DNA from: Haloarculaceae archaeon H-GB1-1
GTDB lineage: Archaea; Halobacteriota; Halobacteria; Halobacteriales; Haloarculaceae
Direction of reading: 5' to 3'
Assembly: GCA_029688825.1 (NCBI GenBank)
Contig: JARUKX010000017.1
Location: 1-64,000 of the forward strand
DNA: 64,000 nt
Part shown: positions 58,220-64,000 of the stretch, piece after piece
Layout: each line of letters starts with the position of its first letter
How positions within the stretch are numbered: the first letter of the stretch is position 1
Notes under the pieces: generated by a model
Told to the model about the DNA's origin: nothing
The model's database searches: none
The model's input: only the letters and a program-made list of their open reading frames with translations
Made by a program: the position numbers and the translations under genes

Positions 58220-59305
58220 TCACTCCAGCACGGTCGCGAGCGCGTCCATCGTCCGCTCCACGCGGTCGCGCTCGGCGTTGTACCCCATGTGACCGATGCG
58301 TAGCACGTCGTCGGCGTGGTCGCCGAGCCCCGTTGCGACCACGACGTCGTGTTCCTCGGCGAGTCGACGCTGGAGCGTCTCGGCACGGCCGGGAACCTCG
58401 AACGCGGTCACGGTGGGCGACCACGACGCTCGCGAGTCGGGGTACGGCTCCAGACCGAGGTCGCGACCTCGTTCGCGGCAGTACTCGGCCACGGCGGCGT
58501 GGCGCTCGTGGACGGCATCGACGCCCTCGTCGAGCAATCGGTCCAGTGAGGCGTCCAGCGCGGCGAGATTCGAGACGGATGGGGTGTACGGCTGGAGGAC
58601 CGCCTCGTCCGTGTCGAGATCGATGCCGTGCCATGGCTCGAGGCTCGTGTAGAACGACGACTGCTCGGTCGCCTCGACCGCCTCCCAGGCGCGGTCGCTC
58701 ACCGAGAGCGTGCTCAGTCCCGGCGGGGAGCTGAAGCACTTCTGGGACGCGCCGAGACAGACGTCGATCTGCTCGACCGGGACCGGCGTCCCGCCGAGCG
58801 ACGAGACCGCGTCGACGATGGTGAGCACGCCGGCGTCCCGACACGCCGCGAGTATCTCGTCGAGGTCGTTCAGCAGGCCGGTCGGCGTCTCGCAGTGGAC
58901 CATCGTCGCGGCGGCGAACTCGCTGTCTTCGAGGAGCGATTCGACGGTGCCCACGTCGAAGCCGGTGCGGTCGGACGTCTCGTGGACGACGGCCTCGCCG
59001 CCGTGCAGCTCGACGAGGTCGGCGAAACCGGCTCCGAAGACGCCGTTCGCGAGACAGAGGACCGACTCGCCGGGGTCGACGACCGACGCGACGCTCGCTT
59101 CCAGCCCGAGCATCCCCTCGCCCGCGAGGACGAGGAGGTCGTCGTCGGTGCCGTACACCGTTCCCAATTTCCCGAGGAGACGTCGGTAGAACGCCGTGAA
59201 CTCGGGTTCGACGTCGGGATTGGGGATCGGCCGACTCATCGCCTTCAGAACCTCGGGCGGCAGTTCCGTCGGACCGGGCGTCATGCGGAGTTTCGTGGAG
59301 TCCAT
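58220..59305 (-). CDS. class V PLP-dependent aminotransferase (alanine/serine-glyoxylate type)
   Basis: A 361-residue PLP enzyme. MTPGPTELPPEVLKAMSRPIPNP at the N-terminus is the class V signature; GEGMLGLEASVASVVDPGESVLCLANGVFG forms the cofactor pocket; DAVSSLGGTPVPVEQIDVCLGASQKCFSSPPGL carries the PLP Lys (in ASQKC, about 193). It resembles serine-pyruvate/alanine-glyoxylate aminotransferases. The start at 59305 (MDSTKLRMTPGP) keeps a short N-terminal extension; the second Met (residue 8) is an alternative. Confidence 0.88.
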   Translation of the reverse strand: MDSTKLRMTPGPTELPPEVLKAMSRPIPNPDVEPEFTAFYRRLLGKLGTVYGTDDDLLVLAGEGMLGLEASVASVVDPGESVLCLANGVFGAGFADLVELHGGEAVVHETSDRTGFDVGTVESLLEDSEFAAATMVHCETPTGLLNDLDEILAACRDAGVLTIVDAVSSLGGTPVPVEQIDVCLGASQKCFSSPPGLSTLSVSDRAWEAVEATEQSSFYTSLEPWHGIDLDTDEAVLQPYTPSVSNLAALDASLDRLLDEGVDAVHERHAAVAEYCRERGRDLGLEPYPDSRASWSPTVTAFEVPGRAETLQRRLAEEHDVVVATGLGDHADDVLRIGHMGYNAERDRVERTMDALATVLE

Positions 59306-59507
59306 GTGTATGACTACGGAGTTCCGGTGCCGGCGTGAAAAAGACGCGGGGGCGTGGACCCGGCGACGAGCCGGCTCATCGCCGATTCGTACGAGGAAAC
59401 AGACCGCTCGAACGGCACGCGGAGCGGTCGGGAATCACGAGAGACGGAGGCGAAGGATGGAATACTGGTCCGGAAACGACGGGGGTGGGTCGGCGTCCGC
59501 GCGGTCC

Positions 59508-60668
59508 TCACTGCAGGATGGCGAAGCCGACGTCGATGACCGCCTGCCCGTCTCGGACGTACGGGCCGTCGTCGGTCCCGTTCGAACGGACGAAGTCGTA
59601 CACCAGATCGCCGTTCGTGTCGAGGTGGGGCATCGCGAACAGCACCTGGGTTTCCTGGAGTTCCGTTACGTCGAACTGGGCACCAGGGACGTCGAACAGG
59701 GTGATCTCGAGATCCTGTTGCGTACCGGGTTCGAGGTAGTCGCTGACCCCGATGACGCTCTCGACCACGGCTCCTTCCAGCAAGGTGGTGTCGTGAATGG
59801 CGACGAATCCGCCCTCGGGAACCGTGACCTCCTCCACCGTGATCGTACTCCCATCGGTCTGCTGATTCAGGAATTCCACCGATGCGGTTTCGGGTTCGGG
59901 CGTCGGGGTGGCGGCGGGCGTTTCTGGTTCAGGCGTCGGCGTAGCGGGTTCGGGCGTCGGGGTGATGGCAGGGGTTTCGGGTTCAGGCGTTGGCGTTTCG
60001 GGTTCAGGCGTCGGCGTGACGGCAGGGGTTTCGGGTTCGGGGGTGGGTGTTTCGGGTTCGGGCGTCGGCGTCTCCTCCTCGAGGACCGCGAAGCCGACGT
60101 CGACGACTGCCTGACCGCTACGGACGTACGGACCGTCTTCCTCGCCAGCGGTCGTGACGAAGTCGTACACCTGATTGTCGTTCGTGTCGCGGTGGGGCAT
60201 CGCGATCAGCGCCTGGGTTTCCTGGAGCGCCGACACGTTGAACTGGGCGCCGGGGACGTCGAAGAGGGTAATCTCGACGTCTTCGTGTTCGCCGGGTTCG
60301 AGGAAGTCGCTGACCCCGATGACACTCTCGACCACGGCCCCGCTCAGCAGGGAAGTGTCGTGAATCGCGACGAACCCTCCCTCCGGAACGTCGACCTCGT
60401 CGACCATGATCGTCGTCCCGTCGGTCATCTGATTTCGGAGGACGACGTCGGCCTCTTCGGAGTGATCGTACTCGTCACTGTCCTCACCGCTGTGGCCGTG
60501 GCTGGCAGCCCCAGCGGGACCTGCCAGGCCGAGGCCGACGGTGACCGCCGACGCCGCGCCTCGCTTGAGGACTTCTCGGCGTGACGCCTCGTTCGCAGGA
60601 CGTTTCGTTTTCGATTCTCGCGTCTCGGCAGCCTCGCCACTGTTCGTCGTGGATGTGTCGTCGTTCAT
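59508..60668 (-). CDS. Tat-exported protein with two DUF7282-like domains and a Thr-Pro-Glu linker
   Basis: A 386-residue protein. Residues 29-56 are a Tat signal, SRREVLKRGAASAVTVGLGL ending before AASHG. Two homologous domains of about 120 residues (about 75-196 and 264-386) share DVPEGGFVAIHDTSLLSGAV / TVPEGGFVAIHDTTLLEGAV and ITLFDVPGAQF. They are joined by a linker of about nine PTPEPET repeats (199-261; DNA 59886-60074). The layout is of a secreted, probably glycosylated and surface-attached protein. The Gly-rich beta domains are unannotated to my knowledge beyond haloarchaeal DUF7282-like families. Confidence 0.78.
   Translation of the reverse strand: MNDDTSTTNSGEAAETRESKTKRPANEASRREVLKRGAASAVTVGLGLAGPAGAASHGHSGEDSDEYDHSEEADVVLRNQMTDGTTIMVDEVDVPEGGFVAIHDTSLLSGAVVESVIGVSDFLEPGEHEDVEITLFDVPGAQFNVSALQETQALIAMPHRDTNDNQVYDFVTTAGEEDGPYVRSGQAVVDVGFAVLEEETPTPEPETPTPEPETPAVTPTPEPETPTPEPETPAITPTPEPATPTPEPETPAATPTPEPETASVEFLNQQTDGSTITVEEVTVPEGGFVAIHDTTLLEGAVVESVIGVSDYLEPGTQQDLEITLFDVPGAQFDVTELQETQVLFAMPHLDTNGDLVYDFVRSNGTDDGPYVRDGQAVIDVGFAILQ
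59886..60074 (-). repeat. minisatellite encoding (P)TPEPET repeats
   Basis: Short tandem repeats of the type GGTTCGGGCGTCGGCGT/GGTTTCGGG encode the Thr-Pro-Glu linker. Variation among units includes AVTPT, AITPT and AATPT spacers. Confidence 0.75.
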
Positions 60669-61280
60669 TGGCGCACTCGTGTTCGTACGGAACCGTTTGT
60701 CTGTCTATCCCGCAATCGCACCCAGCGCCTGACGGGCAAAAAAGTCACAGTACTGTTCACGAGGTAACGCCACCGTATCGGAGCGTTTCATCGTTTAGCG
60801 TCTCCAGGCAATGACACGGTCCTCCCAGGTCGGCCGCGTCCATCGTCGAGCGGACCGGTGTGTCGAAGCGAACGAGAAGCATACAGAGACAAGCCGCAGG
60901 TAGCCGGCACTGAGTCCGCCGATGAACGAAACGAACGTTTTCCCCGAACCTGGCCGTATCGAACCCGGACACCGGGAGTCACGACCGACGGCGAGTGTCG
61001 GGGTGAACAGCGCGCGTCGTTGCCAGCTTCGACGTGCGCGACCGCCCCGAAAAAGCACACGTTAGCTGCGACTCGTCGGGCGGTCCCCGACAACTGGTTC
61101 GGCAGGTCGGTCCAGGAGTACCGGGCTGCAGACCACACTCGGCTGGGGCAGTAACCACCGATTATCCGGCGTTCCTGTGCAATGCCGCGTCGCTACCGGA
61201 CGGTCCCCCCTGACACATCGGCGTTCGCGCCGGCGTGACCGCCCGTACGGCTATCTGTACCCGCGACGTAGTGTGTCGTG
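60669..61280. other. gene-free gap
   Basis: A 612-base stretch. No frame looks protein-like in amino-acid composition and no repeat stands out. It probably holds the promoters of the flanking divergent genes. A decayed gene cannot be excluded. Confidence 0.35.
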
Positions 61281-62180
61281 ATGAGCGGACAAACCGCGAA
61301 CCAGGGAGCGAACGGTATCACCGAAAGCGACCACGAAGCGGCCGACGAGGCGTCGAGCCGTCGCGGCTCCGGACCCGTTGCCCGGACGCTGAAACGATCG
61401 CTATGGAACGGAGTGCTCGCCGGCGTCACCGGCGTCGGGAGCATCGTCCTCGGGGTCCGGGCAATCAGGGCCGGCGAGTACAACCGCGGCCTCTCGCAGC
61501 TCGCCGTCGGCATGCTGTTGGCGACGATCGCGGTGGGCCAGCGCCGCGGCGACGAGGAGACACAGTCGGACGACACGAGACGCGCGTCACCGGGTACGTC
61601 GATATCGGTCGGCGAGCGGTCGCATGAGACCGACGCCGGCGGTGCACCGGCGGAGACCGAGGGCGCGTCCGCGGACGCCCCAACGGCGGGAGACACAGTC
61701 GAAACCGAACCGACCGAGACTGACGCGAGGGGACCCGAAGCGGTCGTGGAAGGGGCGCAAACCCCGAGCGAAGCGGCGCCCACGCACGAGCGCCTGGGCG
61801 AGGCGGCGTTCGACGAACACAGCAACGAGGTTCCGGTTCCCCAGCAGGTCTTCGACCTCGAACTGTTGACACTCGGTTCGGAGGCGGTCTGGGGCGTCCG
61901 GGAGTCCGACGACGCCGTCCTCGTTTCGCCGCTCTTCGACCCGATTCAGGAGCGGTCGGACGTCCGGTACGTCGGCAGCAGTGAGATCGACGACGAGCGG
62001 ATGCTCTCGGTCCCGGACGTCGTAATCGATCACTGGGACGCGGCCGCTGGCGGCGGCCGGATCGTCACGTCTGGAACCGATCTCGTGTTCGTCACGAGTG
62101 ACGAACTGCGCACCGACCGGCAGGTGCAGGTCGTGCCCGAGCAGTGGGTCGACGACGTCCTGGGAGAAGCCGAGGAGTGA
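61281..62180 (+). CDS. hypothetical protein with short membrane segment and PRC-barrel-like C-terminus
   Basis: A 299-residue protein. Residues about 40-82 include two weakly hydrophobic segments (LAGVTGVGSIVLGVRAIRAG and LSQLAVGMLLATIAVG), followed by a long acidic, disordered stretch rich in Glu, Ala and Thr (about 90-180). The C-terminal 110 residues are strand-rich (EAVWGVRESDDAVLVSPLF, MLSVPDVVIDHWDAAAGGGR). A GTG directly before the ATG (61278) could also be the start. No family recognised with confidence. Confidence 0.6.
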   Translation: MSGQTANQGANGITESDHEAADEASSRRGSGPVARTLKRSLWNGVLAGVTGVGSIVLGVRAIRAGEYNRGLSQLAVGMLLATIAVGQRRGDEETQSDDTRRASPGTSISVGERSHETDAGGAPAETEGASADAPTAGDTVETEPTETDARGPEAVVEGAQTPSEAAPTHERLGEAAFDEHSNEVPVPQQVFDLELLTLGSEAVWGVRESDDAVLVSPLFDPIQERSDVRYVGSSEIDDERMLSVPDVVIDHWDAAAGGGRIVTSGTDLVFVTSDELRTDRQVQVVPEQWVDDVLGEAEE

Positions 62181-62356
62181 CGCGATCCCGACGGGCGCGC
62201 CGACGTCCGTGACTGTAGTCTTACGTCCGCGACGACCGTACGAGTGAGCGGAGACGGGTATGTGTCCGAACTCAGAGACAGACGTTGGTGAACGCTCCGA
62301 TAGCGTCGACGACCACCACGTAGCACCGGACTCGGCCGTGCGCTCGATTCCGACGG

Positions 62357-62557
62357 GTGGATGAGAGCGTCTTCGCTGGCCTCGGCTACGGACTCGCCCT
62401 TTCCGTCGTCGGCGACCGGGCCGTCCTCGACCGCCTGTTGGAACAGGACACGACCGCCGACGAGCGTCTCGTCTTCTACGTCGGTCACGCGATTTACGCG
62501 CTCTCGCTGGGCACCTGGGTCGGCGTCAGCGAGTCGTTCGGTGAGCTGTACGAGTAG
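62357..62557 (+). CDS. short hypothetical protein, possibly a truncated gene
   Basis: A 66-residue frame from a GTG: MDESVFAGLGYGLALSVVGD and on to IYALSLGTWVGVSESFGELYE. The sequence is protein-like, with two weak hydrophobic stretches, and looks like the end of a larger membrane protein. No N-terminal part is visible upstream in any frame, so it may be a remnant. Confidence 0.4.
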   Translation: MDESVFAGLGYGLALSVVGDRAVLDRLLEQDTTADERLVFYVGHAIYALSLGTWVGVSESFGELYE

Positions 62558-62808
62558 GCAGGCCTCGACCGTCGAACCGGGTCCAACCGATCACCGAGGA
62601 CGCCGCCGGTTGGAGGGGTCGCCCCTTTGCGTCTGCAACCCCTTCCGTCATCGGGCCACCGGCCGAAGGACAGTCGTCAGGCTCGGTCGTTGCTCGACGA
62701 GGGATTGGCAGGTGAGGGGGAATCGATCGTCTGTCCAGTGTGCGAAGCACCACGATCCCACTCGACGGCAGGCGGGTCGTTTTTGCGCGTCGATTCGTAA
62801 CCGAAGGT

Positions 62809-63870
62809 ATGACGGAGACGTCTAGCGGCCGTCGAATGAAGGTCGGATGGTCTCTGGCAGGCGTGGCCATCGCCTTCGTGGTCGGGTACGTCGTCTACTC
62901 GTACGTCGGGGCGCTCGTCGTCGGGCTCTTCCTCTACTACGCCGTTCGACCGGTCTACAGGCGATTGAGCGGTCACGTCGACCACCCCGACGTGACGGCG
63001 GCCGCCACGCTCCTCGTGGTCGGACTTCCGCTTCTGGGAGTACTTGCCTACGCGGGCGTGGTGGGCGTCAGCGCGCTGGATCACTTCCTCCAGCAGGCGA
63101 ACCTCGAGCAGTTGCGGTCGCAGTTGCAACCGTACCTGGGACTGACGACCAGCGGCGAGACGAACGGGATGGTCGATTCGGTCGGAAAGCTGGTGCCGCA
63201 GGCGCTCGGGTTCGTCTCGGCCATCTTCACCTGGGGCGTCAGGCTGTTCGTCATCGTTACGGTCTCGTTCTACCTCCTCCGGGACGACCAGAAGATATCG
63301 AACTGGGCCCGGCGGACGTTCGACGACGACTACGGTGTCCTGGCGTTCTTCCGAAGCGTCGACGACGACCTGACGACGATCTACACTGGAAACCTCATCA
63401 CCGTCGGCGTGTCCAGCCTCATCGCGGTCGTGGTCTACTACGGCCTGAATCTGATCGCCCCGCAGGGAACGAAGATCGTCTTCCCGCTCCTGCTGGGGTT
63501 GCTGACCGGCGTCGCGACGCTCATCCCCGGCCTCGGGATGAAGCTAGTATACTGGCCGTACACAGCCTACCTCGGCTGGCAGAGCGTGATCGAGGGCGGG
63601 GTGCCTCTCTGGTTTCCCGTCGCCTTCTTCGTCGTGACGCTCATCGTGGTCGACACGCTTCCCGACATCTACGTCCGGTCGTATCTCTCGAAGGGCGATC
63701 ACAACATGGGTCTGATGCTCCTGACGTACGTCTTGGGTGCCGTCGTCTTCGGCTGGTACGGTATCTTCCTCGGTCCGGTCGTGCTCGTCCTCTTTCTCCA
63801 CTTCGTCCGCGACGTCTTACCGAACCTCCTCGACGCCGCGCCGGACCAGGTGGTGTCCGAGAGCCAGTGA
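62809..63870 (+). CDS. AI-2E/PerM family transporter
   Basis: A 353-residue membrane protein with about eight hydrophobic helices. It shows the family pattern: YVVYSYVGALVVGLFLYYAVRPVYRR early on, YLLRDDQKISNWARRTF in the cytoplasmic loop and GLLTGVATLIPGLGMKLVYWPYT followed by YLSKGDHNMGLMLLTYVLGA and GIFLGPVVLVLFLHF. Members export autoinducer-2-like molecules or act as Na+/H+ antiporters; function here is open. The ATG at 62809 avoids an Arg-rich prefix. Confidence 0.87.
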   Translation: MTETSSGRRMKVGWSLAGVAIAFVVGYVVYSYVGALVVGLFLYYAVRPVYRRLSGHVDHPDVTAAATLLVVGLPLLGVLAYAGVVGVSALDHFLQQANLEQLRSQLQPYLGLTTSGETNGMVDSVGKLVPQALGFVSAIFTWGVRLFVIVTVSFYLLRDDQKISNWARRTFDDDYGVLAFFRSVDDDLTTIYTGNLITVGVSSLIAVVVYYGLNLIAPQGTKIVFPLLLGLLTGVATLIPGLGMKLVYWPYTAYLGWQSVIEGGVPLWFPVAFFVVTLIVVDTLPDIYVRSYLSKGDHNMGLMLLTYVLGAVVFGWYGIFLGPVVLVLFLHFVRDVLPNLLDAAPDQVVSESQ

Positions 63871-63937
63871 GATGGCTGGGAGTACGGGCAGGGGTCACGG
63901 TCAGCCGCCCTGTCGCTGCTCAGGCCACGTGCGCCGT

Positions 63938-64000
63938 TCAGTTCCCGAGCCACCAGCCGACCAGTTGCGCTGCCCGCTCTCGGTCACGGTCGGCCTTCGT
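63938..64000 (-). CDS. C-terminal end of an unidentified protein (partial)
   Basis: The last 63 bases encode on the minus strand TKADRDRERAAQLVGWWLGN and a stop (tca at 63938-63940). Only 20 residues are visible, so the family cannot be named; the frame is open to the window edge. Confidence 0.45.
   Translation of the reverse strand, partial: TKADRDRERAAQLVGWWLGN

Noticed and set aside
60788-61138. 116-aa minus-strand frame in the 60.7-61.3 kb gap
   Set aside because: Ser/Arg-rich composition lacks the acidic bias of real proteins here, and several equally long frames overlap it in other phases.
1-64000. tRNA or rRNA genes
   Set aside because: I saw no tRNA cloverleaf signature such as GGTTCGAATCC-type T arms with a matching acceptor, nor rRNA sequence; a covariance-model scan would be needed to exclude a tRNA fully.

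Overview
The window is haloarchaeal DNA. Nearly every predicted protein is rich in Asp and Glu, coding GC is high, promoters look archaeal (TATA boxes about 25-40 nt upstream of starts, several probably leaderless), and the families are typical of halophilic Euryarchaeota: Orc1/Cdc6, a PolB2-type polymerase, amphi-Trp, TRAM, UspA, DUF7282-like and MTH1187 proteins. Two complete orc1/cdc6 genes, two unrelated families of origin repeats, two insertion sequences and a helicase-nuclease pair point to a megaplasmid or secondary chromosome, or to a chromosomal region that has absorbed one. I cannot name the species.

Layout. 1-10.3 kb is an ion and osmotic homeostasis block: a CPA1-type Na+/H+ antiporter with TrkA domains, TrkH, TrkA, an amino-acid permease fused to two UspA domains, a free UspA, zinc-ribbon proteins, and a divergent Lrp-family regulator that carries a TrkA-C (RCK_C) domain. 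10.3-11.0 kb holds gene debris. 11.0-12.2 kb is an IS1595-type element. 12.2-21.3 kb is an accessory island: a winged-helix regulator, an unknown 259-aa protein, an AddAB-like helicase-nuclease pair, a P-loop ATPase and a small acidic protein. It is marked by AT-rich palindromes (core TTAATCTTAAGATTAA) and by TTAACCAACA/TGTTGGTTAA inverted repeats. 21.3-25.7 kb is replication origin 1: inverted copies of a CACCCCTATCGATTTGTT box around an orc1/cdc6 gene, invaded by an IS5/ISH1-type element with a perfect 8-bp target duplication. 25.7-29.0 kb is a PolB2-like cassette (polymerase, small coiled-coil protein, RecA-like protein) in which catalytic motifs of both enzymes are degraded. 29.0-30.0 kb contains fragments of dead genes, including the tail of a CobW-like GTPase.

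30-35.5 kb has membrane proteins (two YdjM-like hydrolases, a DUF2238-like protein, PAP2), a methyltransferase, a TRAM protein and an alpha/beta hydrolase. 35.5-38.2 kb is replication origin 2: a second orc1/cdc6 gene with a different box (CACCCCACGTTTCCGTCGTA), partly in tandem arrays, flanked by a dead and a live copy of a small family whose third copy lies at origin 1. 38.2-64 kb is a higher-GC metabolic and stress segment: oxidoreductases, a Gln-rich repeat protein, a thiamine-binding protein, HdeD, DUF389, a bactofilin-like protein, alcohol dehydrogenase, Hsp20, an ArsA/Get3-type ATPase, an orphan haem-copper oxidase subunit I, nicotinate phosphoribosyltransferase, a SagB-type oxidoreductase, a phosphoribosyltransferase, a class V aminotransferase, a Tat-exported duplicated-domain protein and an AI-2E family transporter.

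The strongest non-routine signals are the two origins with non-overlapping box families 12 kb apart; the five recurring TTAACCAACA/TGTTGGTTAA palindromes, which sit in front of the origin-linked small genes and at both ends of an IS; the AT-rich palindrome set confined to the 12-21 kb island; and the catalytically degraded polymerase/RecA-like cassette next to origin 1. No rRNA, tRNA or CRISPR array was recognised.
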